A DNA stretch of 5,988 bases from Flavobacteriaceae bacterium. GTDB lineage: Bacteria > Bacteroidota > Bacteroidia > Flavobacteriales > Flavobacteriaceae. Below are positions 1-5,988 of this stretch, one piece after another (the first letter of the stretch is position 1; each line of letters opens with the position of its first letter). The stretch covers positions 1-5,988 of the forward strand of contig JABDPL010000274.1 of assembly GCA_013042825.1 (NCBI GenBank), read 5' to 3'. Under the pieces are notes generated by a model. The model did not search any database, was not told where the DNA came from, and saw nothing but the letters and a program-made list of their open reading frames with translations. Both the position numbers and the translations under genes were made by a program.

Positions 1-2511
1 GAAAAGAGCGCTCCCCTTCATGCCATTGAGCAGTTCGAGGGATTCTTCCGCAGTTAAATATCCTGAACTCAATGCAGCAACCTGGCCTTCGAGCATCACT
101 GGCAAATACGAAATCGATATCTCATCATCATTCTCAACGGTCATTAAATTATATGCATGGTACAAATCATCTTCCCGTTTATTGGCTCTTATGGTATGTT
201 CCAGGAATCGATTTGATACTTCGATGAAATCCAATATTTCAGTCTGGTTAATAGCCATTTTGGTATTGGAGAATCCGTTTGCATAAATACTCGTCCTGTA
301 ATCGTTGCCCGCAAGTCCGAGTTGATCCAGAATGGACTTTCTGTCCTTGTCTGAAATCTCCCCATCTAAGCGTCCTGCATTTAAGTCGAAGGTATGATGT
401 ACATGTTTGAAGAATTTAACCAGTTCCTCGGAAACTAAGAATTCACCTTCCGTGTCAGCTACAATTTGCTTTAGGAAAACCATAAAACGCCTCAGGTAAT
501 AAAGCGTCACCATAGATACCCCATTACCTACCAGGGCATTGTTGGCATCATTCCATTCCGGTCTTTGGGTATTCATCCAGATTCCGGCCTCCGGTATAAA
601 ATTGGAGAGTTTGGCCAGGGGTGTGACCAACAGCTTCTCCATTAGGTTGGCCTTATAAATAAAACCCTCTCTATCTTTGATCAGGGCTCCATCGGCACCA
701 AGTCTTTCTTTGGCCTCCATCAATTCATCATGCAATTCATTGTCAAATTCGATGGTGTCCTTCGGATTGTTTAATATATCTCTATAGGGCTTTATCTTAT
801 AGGGGACATTGGCATAAACAAAGATCTCCTCTCCAAGATAGGTGCCCAGTTTATTCGGGTAATGGTCTTCGATGAATTCAAGAAACTTCAACAAATAGAT
901 GATTTGATGGTCACCCCAGTATCCGATGTATGACCATGGGTCATCCTCTTCTATGATCTCCCAGTCAAATCCGTCTTTAGTTACACGATATGGATTATAG
1001 CCCTCAAAAGTCGATGCATTAACGAACTTATGGATCATACTGTCTATAAATGCTGGAAAGGAATGAGCCAATGCCTCCCAATTCTGAAATATATCTCGCC
1101 AATTCCCTTCATAATCAAGGATTTTGGAGCCATCCTTTTCATCGACCATATTGATTGAAAACCTGTTCCATGGCCGGCTGGGATCTCCGTGCCGCCTGCT
1201 GAATTTCAGAGGAAGGTATTCGTGACCCAAACGCTTGAAGCGGGCATCGTCATCACTTTGTACCAATTCCATCAAATGGCCATGTGTGAATTGATCGGGT
1301 AAAGCCATTAACATCTCCTTCTTCGAATGGAACAAGTCTTTATTTGCTTTTGAGATGTACGCAATAAAGTCATCTCTCTCGATGTTATAATTGTCATCGA
1401 AGATGCCACCTCTCATTATATTGAAAAGCGTATTCGAAAAATGTCGCAGGTTTTTCAGTCGGTCGGCTGTGAGCTGAAGTCCATCTGCCGAAGCGTTCAA
1501 CTTCAACAATCCCTCTGATCCTTGTTCAATACTATTAATAATGTTTGCAGATAAGTGATCATCTGTTTTGATCGATTGCCTGATTTCCTGTATATCTGAA
1601 ATAGACTGGTTAACGTTTGTGACCAACAACCAGGATCGGATTTCACCGGAGTCCATAGTGAATTTGGAATGTACGAAATAGGCGCCTTTCTCTGCCTTTA
1701 CATCATGTTCCTGTTCAATAGCTTCTCCTCTTCGGAATTGATCAAGCTGTTGCGATGACAAAAGATATTTGGTGTTTTCCAGGCCTACAGACCAGGCCAA
1801 ATTAGCCTTCAAAGCTTCACTTGGTTCTGCCTTATCCACAATTATTGCGCTCAATGCAAAAATCCCGATTCCAACATCCTCTATCAACTCATGACGTTTA
1901 TAGGCATCAACGAGGTTTGATGTATTGTTCTGGGTATAGGTTTGAACACCATAAGGGAGAATGTTTTGTAATCCATCTAATAGCGTTAGCTCTGCAGCCT
2001 GATCGCCGTGATTCTCGAGTGTGGATCTCTTCACAAAACCGAATTCATCACTCGAATTCCACTGATACCTGAAGCTTAGTTCCAGATCATGGTTGATCTC
2101 TTCAAAAATCACCTTATTTCCTACGGTGTTCTTATATAAATTCCTTGTAGTTTTATACAGCCCGGCATATTTATCGGAGAAAGGCTCCCATAACAATATC
2201 CTGTCCTCTTTATGCAGTTGAATGAGGGTTTTACTACCGGTAATCTCAGCTGATTCGGTGATCTTATCATCGGTGTAATAAGGGAAGATGGAAAAATCAC
2301 TATTCTTTCTTCCGGCAGACAAACCTCCATTGCTCGAAATGAACATCCAGTGATCGGAATCACTGACGATGCTCATAAAAAAGGGCCTCATGGCATCGCA
2401 ATTCGAAATTTTATAATAGGATTCATTATCAAACCGAATCAATTCTCCCTTTACTTCTTTCTTCTCGAAAAGGGCTTTTTCATCTCCAACATATATGGGC
2501 TTCTGGCTCAT
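1..2511 (-). CDS. GH149-like beta-1,3-glucan phosphorylase, partial (C-terminal end outside window)
   Basis: The frame is open without a stop for 837 codons and runs off the left edge. The ATG at 2511 is well fixed, because an in-frame TGA lies only one codon upstream. There is no signal peptide (it begins MSQKPIYVGDEKA), so the enzyme is probably cytoplasmic. Residues about 1-300 look like the N-terminal beta-sandwich of clan GH-Q phosphorylases, including SNGGLSAGRKNSDFSIFPYY at 60-79. The helical catalytic part carries HGDPSRPWNRF at 441-451, NWRDIFQNWEAL at 470-481, IGYWGDHQI at 529-537 and RPEWNDANNALVG at 650-662. Asp655 in the WND motif matches the place of the general acid in GH94 cellobiose phosphorylase. 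GH149 enzymes are inverting phosphorylases that release alpha-glucose-1-phosphate from beta-1,3-gluco-oligosaccharides. About 300 residues are probably missing, judging from my memory that family members exceed 1,000 residues. The family was recognised by eye; GH94 or GH161 are the alternatives, but length and PUL context favour GH149. Confidence 0.8.
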   Translation of the reverse strand, partial: MSQKPIYVGDEKALFEKKEVKGELIRFDNESYYKISNCDAMRPFFMSIVSDSDHWMFISSNGGLSAGRKNSDFSIFPYYTDDKITESAEITGSKTLIQLHKEDRILLWEPFSDKYAGLYKTTRNLYKNTVGNKVIFEEINHDLELSFRYQWNSSDEFGFVKRSTLENHGDQAAELTLLDGLQNILPYGVQTYTQNNTSNLVDAYKRHELIEDVGIGIFALSAIIVDKAEPSEALKANLAWSVGLENTKYLLSSQQLDQFRRGEAIEQEHDVKAEKGAYFVHSKFTMDSGEIRSWLLVTNVNQSISDIQEIRQSIKTDDHLSANIINSIEQGSEGLLKLNASADGLQLTADRLKNLRHFSNTLFNIMRGGIFDDNYNIERDDFIAYISKANKDLFHSKKEMLMALPDQFTHGHLMELVQSDDDARFKRLGHEYLPLKFSRRHGDPSRPWNRFSINMVDEKDGSKILDYEGNWRDIFQNWEALAHSFPAFIDSMIHKFVNASTFEGYNPYRVTKDGFDWEIIEEDDPWSYIGYWGDHQIIYLLKFLEFIEDHYPNKLGTYLGEEIFVYANVPYKIKPYRDILNNPKDTIEFDNELHDELMEAKERLGADGALIKDREGFIYKANLMEKLLVTPLAKLSNFIPEAGIWMNTQRPEWNDANNALVGNGVSMVTLYYLRRFMVFLKQIVADTEGEFLVSEELVKFFKHVHHTFDLNAGRLDGEISDKDRKSILDQLGLAGNDYRTSIYANGFSNTKMAINQTEILDFIEVSNRFLEHTIRANKREDDLYHAYNLMTVENDDEISISYLPVMLEGQVAALSSGYLTAEESLELLNGMKGSALF

Positions 2512-2547
2512 AGATCAATAACTTTATAAGGTGTTTTTATTTATTTT
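2512..2547 (-). other. A/T-rich spacer between transporter and phosphorylase genes
   Basis: This 36-base gap separates the transporter stop from the phosphorylase start. On the coding strand it is rich in A and T and contains no Shine-Dalgarno sequence and no hairpin that I can see. A/T-rich leaders without a Shine-Dalgarno are usual in Bacteroidota. The short distance and the lack of a terminator suggest that the two genes are co-transcribed. Confidence 0.6.
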
Positions 2548-4089
2548 TTAGTGTCGTATTAATATTTCCTCTAGTTCTTCCAGGCTTCGGCCCTTAGTTT
2601 CGATTACAAATTTATACACAAATAGAATTGCACATAGCGAAAGTGCGGCATAAATGGCAAAAGTTGTGGTGGGCCCAAGATTTGAAAGTTCCCATGGAAA
2701 GATCTGTGTGACTGAAAAGCTGATCAGGGAATTGAAAAACCCGACCACCGATATGGCAATGCCCTTGATCTTACTGGGGAAAACCTCAGAGAATAGGGTC
2801 CACATAACCGGCCCCAGCGAAATAGCAAAGGAAGCAACATATAACAAAATAGCAATAAGCACAAGGGCCGCATTGATATCGATGAGGTTGGTGATCTGGT
2901 TGCGTTTAAAATCGAGGAATTGCTCCTCAGACAGTTTTAATTTCACAACTTCGAAAAGTGCATTCTGCCCGTCGAAGGTCTGCCCTGACAATTCAGCCAG
3001 CGCTGTTCTTGTTTCTTCCTGACTGATCGCGGCAAGCGTCTCATCATTGAAATTATAGGTTGCCTGGCTAAAGGCAAAGGTAGCCAATAGCAAAGCCACC
3101 GTCATAAATGTTGTTCCCAGTAAAAGCAGGGGCTTCCGCCCAAGACGGTCAATAAGCCAGATCGCAACCAGTGTGAATACCAGGTTTGTCAATCCAACAA
3201 CAATAGCCTGGAGAAATGAAGAATCGGTGCTTCCACCGGCCTGTTCGAATATGGTGGGGGCATAATAGAAGATCGCATTTATACCGGTGATCTGCTGAAA
3301 AAAGGCGATTCCCAGAGCAATGATCATAATCGTGGAATACCGTTTTTTGAAAACCTCCGTGATCGTAACTTTTTCTTTCTTTTCTGATAGGCTCTCCCGG
3401 ATTTTCGTCATGGTGGTTTCGGCATATGCGTCACCGGCGATCTTTGTCATTATCGCCTGGGCTTTATCTATCTCATTGCGTCGCAGAATGAGCCATCTCG
3501 GACTCTTGGGTACTGCGAACAACGCCAGGAAATATATAAAAGCGGGAATGGCTTCAACCCCCAGCATCCATCGCCAACTCTCACCTGCGATATCAACCAG
3601 GAAATAGTTTGAAAAATAAGCTACCGATATACCGATCACGATGTTTAGCTGATTGAACGACACCAGGCTTCCCCGCATTTTGGGCGGGGCGATTTCGGCT
3701 ATATAAACCGGGGCGATAAGGATGGCTCCACCAATACCTATTCCACCTACAATTCTTGCGATTATGAATTCTGTGTAATCGGTTGCAAGTGCCGACCAGG
3801 ATGCTGAGATTGTAAACAGCAGCGCAACGACAATGAGCACTTTTTTCCGTCCAAATCGCTCGCTCATGGGTCCTGCCAGCAGGTTTCCTGCCATGGCACC
3901 GAAAATCACACAGCCTACAGCGAAACCGAGCATCCATTCGGTCATGTCGAAATAAATGGTGATCCCTTTTACAGCACCCGAGATCACGGCGCTATCGAAG
4001 CCCAGTAAGAATCCACCAAGTGCTACGATCAGGCTGATTAATACAGTGTAAGATTTGTTTATCTGAACAGCGGGTTCTTGTTTGTTCAT
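2548..4089 (-). CDS. Sugar porter family MFS transporter (glucose or gluco-oligosaccharide, probably proton-coupled)
   Basis: This complete 513-residue inner-membrane protein carries the sugar porter signatures in order: GGFLLGFDSAVISGAV (25-40), RFGRKK (78-83), RIVGGIGIG (112-120), PKSPRWL (194-200), FFQQITGINAIFYYAPTIF (263-281), DRLGRKP (314-320), GPVMWTLFSEVFP (426-438) and ETKGRSLEELEEI (497-509). By alignment from memory to E. coli XylE, the proton-coupling residues Asp27 and Arg133 correspond to Asp32 and Arg112, and the sugar contacts Gln168, Gln288, Gln289, Asn294 and Trp392 to Gln147, Gln265, Gln266, Asn271 and Trp430. Ile154 and Asn453 are glucose-transporter-like replacements of XylE Gln175 and Gln415. 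An unusual hydrophilic stretch at about 341-402 lies between predicted helices 9 and 10. The ATG at 4089 is the only start codon between the body of the gene and an in-frame TAA at 4111-4113; no Shine-Dalgarno is present. The phosphorylase follows 36 bases downstream, suggesting supply of its substrate or import of glucose. Confidence 0.93.
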   Translation of the reverse strand: MNKQEPAVQINKSYTVLISLIVALGGFLLGFDSAVISGAVKGITIYFDMTEWMLGFAVGCVIFGAMAGNLLAGPMSERFGRKKVLIVVALLFTISASWSALATDYTEFIIARIVGGIGIGGAILIAPVYIAEIAPPKMRGSLVSFNQLNIVIGISVAYFSNYFLVDIAGESWRWMLGVEAIPAFIYFLALFAVPKSPRWLILRRNEIDKAQAIMTKIAGDAYAETTMTKIRESLSEKKEKVTITEVFKKRYSTIMIIALGIAFFQQITGINAIFYYAPTIFEQAGGSTDSSFLQAIVVGLTNLVFTLVAIWLIDRLGRKPLLLLGTTFMTVALLLATFAFSQATYNFNDETLAAISQEETRTALAELSGQTFDGQNALFEVVKLKLSEEQFLDFKRNQITNLIDINAALVLIAILLYVASFAISLGPVMWTLFSEVFPSKIKGIAISVVGFFNSLISFSVTQIFPWELSNLGPTTTFAIYAALSLCAILFVYKFVIETKGRSLEELEEILIRH

Positions 4090-4206
4090 CTGGATTGCAG
4101 TGTTAAAAGATTAAAGAGCTAAACGAATGAATAGCTACACCTTATTTATTTGGTCCAGCGGATTAAGCGAAACGGGAGACTTCAGGGTAGTGCGGATTCT
4201 TCCCGC
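4090..4206 (-). promoter_or_regulatory. Leader region of the transporter-phosphorylase unit
   Basis: This stretch lies between the upstream terminator and the transporter start and should hold the 5' leader of the second transcription unit. No good Bacteroidota promoter (TTTG, about 20 bases, TAnnTTTG) stands out inside it. A 7-base motif, GCGGATT on the plus strand, occurs twice, at 4158-4164 and 4192-4198, 34 bases apart, and could be half-sites for a regulator or chance. No riboswitch or coding frame was recognised. The nearest promoter-like boxes lie just upstream, overlapping the terminator. Confidence 0.35.
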
Positions 4207-4209
4207 TAA

Positions 4210-4258
4210 ATAAACTAAAATTGGCCGGATGTCAAACTTATCCGGCCAATGTTTTTTT
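4210..4258 (-). terminator. Intrinsic terminator after the PKD lipoprotein gene, possibly bidirectional
   Basis: A perfect 11-base-pair inverted repeat pairs 4220-4230 with 4240-4250 around a 9-base loop. The stem core is GC-rich (GGCCGG/CCGGCC). Read on the minus strand, it begins 22 bases after the lipoprotein stop and is followed by a T-rich tail (TTTAGTTTA). On the plus strand the stem is followed by G and seven Ts at 4252-4258, so it could also stop transcription coming from the left. Its position separates the two right-hand genes from the transporter and phosphorylase. Confidence 0.85.
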
Positions 4259-4272
4259 GGTTTAACCCCAGA

Positions 4273-5265
4273 TTAATCAAATGGGTTTTCAGTAGTAAAT
4301 TTATGATACCATGCCAACAGAGGGTCCAGGCCATCGATTGTCCTTACATGAAGGGTGGTTTCGGTAACTTCGAGTATTTCATAAGATGAAGAACTCACAT
4401 AATATCCCATAAAGGCATCATCGGAGAGGTTCATTACCGTACCTCTGGCGCTGAAGGTGGGATCGGGTACGAGACTCCAATCAACATCTGTCGGAGCAAG
4501 AGAAACAAAACTCGTTCCAGAGGTATCGAACTCAAAACAAGCGTCCTCATCACCACTTCCACCGACGATATCCTGGTGACCCTCGTTAAAAAATGTACCT
4601 CCATTATTATTGAGTTCATACAACAAGTCGTTATCCGCGGTCTGGGTGAAGGTCAATTCATCAGTACACAGGCAATCGCTGATCTCTATGCCGCACTTTT
4701 CAAAAGGACTAGTATCGAAAAATGACGGATAATAGAATTGGGTTGGTATACCGAAAATAATCAGGTCTAGTTCTAATGCAGGCCCTACGCCTAAATGTGC
4801 TTCTTCCGCTGCTGAAAGATACCATACTTTAGATGACCCCGGACCACCGGTCAATAGATCTTTTGCCTCCTGGTCATCAAAGGCGCTGAAAACCTCAATG
4901 ATCTCAGAACTGCTGGAGGTTACCCCGCCAGTTCCTGAGGCAATAACAGTAACCGTGTATGAATTAACACCTGTGAGATTGAATCTATGGGTTATACTTC
5001 CGGAAGGGGCGACTTCAACATCGGTTCCGTCCCCGAAATCATACCGGAAGCTAATGGCGTCATCTGCCGTTGCAGTGAAGTTAACAAGACCTGAACCGTC
5101 ACCATTAGGATTATCAACATCCTGGTTAACGATTTCAAAACTCAGGGTTACATTGCTCGGGACTATGATATTACCAAACTCCTGGTCATCATCCTGGCAA
5201 CCAATTATGCCCAGGATCAACAAAGGAAGAACAATATATCGTAATAATGATTTTCTGTTTTTCAT
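4273..5265 (-). CDS. PKD-domain surface lipoprotein, probable glycan-binding protein of the PUL
   Basis: This complete protein has 330 residues. The N-terminus is a lipoprotein signal: basic MKNRKSLLR, a hydrophobic stretch, and GIIGC with Cys23 as the lipidated residue. QDDDQE follows directly, like the acidic export signal that sends Bacteroidota lipoproteins to the cell surface. Residues about 38-126 form a PKD domain (Ig-like beta-sandwich) with the hallmark YDFGDGT at 75-81. Residues about 127-330 form a second, unrecognised domain containing KVWYLSAAEEAHLGVGP (146-162), four cysteines (191, 198, 200, 243) that could form disulfides, and an end near AWYHKF (318-323). No catalytic motif is visible. 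A role in binding beta-glucan is inferred from the neighbours. I chose the ATG at 5265; the GTG directly before it at 5268 would add one residue. The upstream gene ends 11 bases before, so the two are probably co-transcribed. No Shine-Dalgarno is present. Confidence 0.85.
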   Translation of the reverse strand: MKNRKSLLRYIVLPLLILGIIGCQDDDQEFGNIIVPSNVTLSFEIVNQDVDNPNGDGSGLVNFTATADDAISFRYDFGDGTDVEVAPSGSITHRFNLTGVNSYTVTVIASGTGGVTSSSSEIIEVFSAFDDQEAKDLLTGGPGSSKVWYLSAAEEAHLGVGPALELDLIIFGIPTQFYYPSFFDTSPFEKCGIEISDCLCTDELTFTQTADNDLLYELNNNGGTFFNEGHQDIVGGSGDEDACFEFDTSGTSFVSLAPTDVDWSLVPDPTFSARGTVMNLSDDAFMGYYVSSSSYEILEVTETTLHVRTIDGLDPLLAWYHKFTTENPFD

Positions 5266-5276
5266 CACAAGTCTCG

Positions 5277-5988
5277 TTAATTGGTTAATTGAATGTCATC
5301 GAAATAATAGCTATTCCCAGAACCGCCTGTACCAAAATTGGGGAATACGATCACCCGGTCATAGGTATTAGCCGGATTAAAGGCTCCAAAGTTTGTCAAA
5401 TCGAAATTCAAAGTTTCCCAGGCACTCCCAACGGTTGTACTTGCAGTGACTTCTGCAAAAACTGATGGATTACCATTAGCATCAGGGGGCGAGGTCGAAT
5501 CTTCGATTTTTAGCAATATCGGAGTTCCGGATGAAGGCGTCCAAACCTTGACACTCATGGTGGTACTCGAGCTGAAATTTATTGGTCCTGCAAGAGCAAA
5601 TCCTGCGCCTGCCCAAACCTGGGCCCCGGAGCTTTTAACCACTTCTAATACCTTCGGGCTCATATTGATCCCGGATTGATCAGGATTAGTAATAATATCG
5701 GCCGGTATAGGTCCGAAATCGGAAGCTCCGAAACTAAATATACCATAGTCAATGATACCTGATTCAAAATCAACAGGTATGGCTGGTGCGGTGGTCACAC
5801 CTGCAATAGCAATATTATCGAAATAATAGAAATTGTCGGCTCCACCGGTTCCAAAGTTCGGGAACACGATTACCCGGTCATAGGTATTCGCTGTGCTAAA
5901 ACCGCCAAATGCAGTCAGGTCAAACGATAGGGTTTCCCAGGCACTACCTACTGTAGTATTTGCTGTCACTTCAGCAAAAACTGATGGG
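5277..5988 (-). CDS. Multimodular carbohydrate-binding-like protein, partial (N-terminal part outside window)
   Basis: The frame is open to the right edge and shows the last 236 residues of a longer protein. It contains the end of one module (residues 1-63 of the visible part) and one complete module of 173 residues (64-236). Each is rich in Thr, Ser, Gly and aromatic residues and closes with a YYFDDI-type strand, as in jelly-roll carbohydrate-binding modules. The complete module has VDFESG at its start, VWAGAGFAL and VKVWTP in the middle, and TYDRVIVFPNFGTGG near its end. The GTG at 5969 is an internal valine, not a start, because the frame continues upstream with residues that match the second module. 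The protein ends directly after the last module, without a type IX secretion C-terminal domain. It could be a surface glycan-binding protein or the binding tail of a glycanase; the window cannot decide. A family number cannot be assigned by eye. Confidence 0.75.
   Translation of the reverse strand, partial: PSVFAEVTANTTVGSAWETLSFDLTAFGGFSTANTYDRVIVFPNFGTGGADNFYYFDNIAIAGVTTAPAIPVDFESGIIDYGIFSFGASDFGPIPADIITNPDQSGINMSPKVLEVVKSSGAQVWAGAGFALAGPINFSSSTTMSVKVWTPSSGTPILLKIEDSTSPPDANGNPSVFAEVTASTTVGSAWETLNFDLTNFGAFNPANTYDRVIVFPNFGTGGSGNSYYFDDIQLTN
5280..5798 (-). repeat. Complete 173-residue module (second visible copy)
   Basis: This 519-base in-frame unit encodes the last module of the carbohydrate-binding-like protein. 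Its distal part lines up with the segment to its right at a constant offset of 519 bases, tested at 5299-5310 against 5818-5829 and at 5455-5468 against 5974-5987. No insertions or deletions are needed between those points. The unit boundary is set by period; the true domain probably starts near AIPVDFESG, with a short linker before it. Confidence 0.8.
5799..5988 (-). repeat. Partial module (first visible copy), cut by right edge
   Basis: Only the last 63 residues of this module are in the window. By hand count 49 of 63 residues match the following copy, and most of the differences cluster in the last 14 residues and around the middle loop. This points to a recent tandem duplication. More copies may lie to the right. 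Confidence 0.78.

Noticed and set aside
20..286. Plus-strand open frame of 88 codons
   Set aside because: It lies wholly opposite the continuous phosphorylase frame and its translation shows no recognisable domain.
1821..2072. Plus-strand open frame of 83 codons
   Set aside because: Opposite the phosphorylase gene; low-complexity translation with no motif.
2121..2363. Minus-strand open frame of 80 codons in another frame
   Set aside because: It overlaps the phosphorylase gene in a shifted frame, while the main frame is unbroken there, so it is not a frameshifted piece.
2654..3022. Plus-strand open frame of 122 codons
   Set aside because: Antisense shadow of the sugar porter, whose conserved motifs are all in the minus frame.
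3320..3607. Plus-strand open frame of 95 codons
   Set aside because: Antisense shadow of the sugar porter.
3593..3937. Minus-strand open frame of 114 codons overlapping the sugar porter
   Set aside because: Out of frame with the transporter, rich in Arg, Cys and His, as expected for a shadow frame.
4158..4206. Possible second hairpin or operator (GCGGATT motifs and GCGGG...CCGC)
   Set aside because: The pairing is only about four bases and the repeat only seven, which is too short to call a regulatory element.
4434..4619. Minus-strand open frame of 61 codons inside the lipoprotein gene
   Set aside because: Shifted-frame shadow with no start context or motif of its own.
4273..5268. GTG at 5268 as the lipoprotein start
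   Set aside because: An ATG follows directly at 5265 and begins a standard lipoprotein signal; the GTG would add a single residue.
4898..5371. Plus-strand open frame of 157 codons spanning the lipoprotein start and the end of the repeat protein
   Set aside because: It runs antisense across two well-supported genes and their junction, with no recognisable domain.
5446..5679. Plus-strand open frame of 77 codons
   Set aside because: Antisense to the repeat module, whose minus-strand frame is conserved between copies.
5277..5969. GTG at 5969 as the start of the repeat protein
   Set aside because: The frame stays open to the edge, and the codons before it encode PSVFAE, which also precedes the matching position of the next copy. 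This GTG is an internal valine.

Overview
The window reads as part of a polysaccharide utilisation locus (PUL) from a marine Bacteroidota, most likely a flavobacterium, and its target is probably a beta-1,3-glucan such as laminarin. The grounds are a surface-type lipoprotein signal (Cys followed by Gln-Asp-Asp-Asp), a PKD-domain lipoprotein, repeated jelly-roll carbohydrate-binding-like modules, a sugar porter, a very large cytoplasmic phosphorylase of GH149 type, starts without Shine-Dalgarno sequences, and A/T-rich spacers. All supported genes lie on the minus strand, so the locus is transcribed from the right edge to the left edge. The genes at both edges are cut by the window.

Layout in transcription order. 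(1) 5988-5277: C-terminal 236 residues of a protein built from near-identical 173-residue modules that resemble carbohydrate-binding jelly rolls. (2) 5265-4273: a complete 330-residue lipoprotein with one PKD domain and a cysteine-containing C-terminal domain, starting 11 bases after the previous stop. (3) 4250-4220: a strong intrinsic terminator that ends this pair. (4) 4089-2548: a 513-residue sugar porter of the major facilitator superfamily. (5) 2511 to the left edge: at least 837 codons of an unbroken frame that I identify as a GH149-like beta-1,3-glucan phosphorylase, separated from the transporter by 36 bases. This last gene fills about 42% of the window and is easily missed because its stop lies outside.

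Proposed joint function (inference). The two right-hand proteins act outside the outer membrane, catching and presenting glucan to hydrolases and a SusC/SusD-type importer that would lie outside the window. The sugar porter moves glucose or short beta-1,3-gluco-oligosaccharides across the inner membrane. The phosphorylase, which has no signal peptide, splits oligosaccharides in the cytoplasm with phosphate and yields glucose-1-phosphate, saving ATP. The terminator divides the window into an outer-surface module and an inner-membrane/cytoplasm module.

I saw no RNA genes, insertion sequences, CRISPR arrays, attachment sites or origins, and no gap above 300 bases without a gene. The content fits a known kind of PUL. 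The points most worth a second look are the roughly 60-residue insert in the transporter, the pairing of a sugar porter with a cytoplasmic oligosaccharide phosphorylase, the nearly identical repeat modules, and the uncharacterised C-terminal domain of the lipoprotein.
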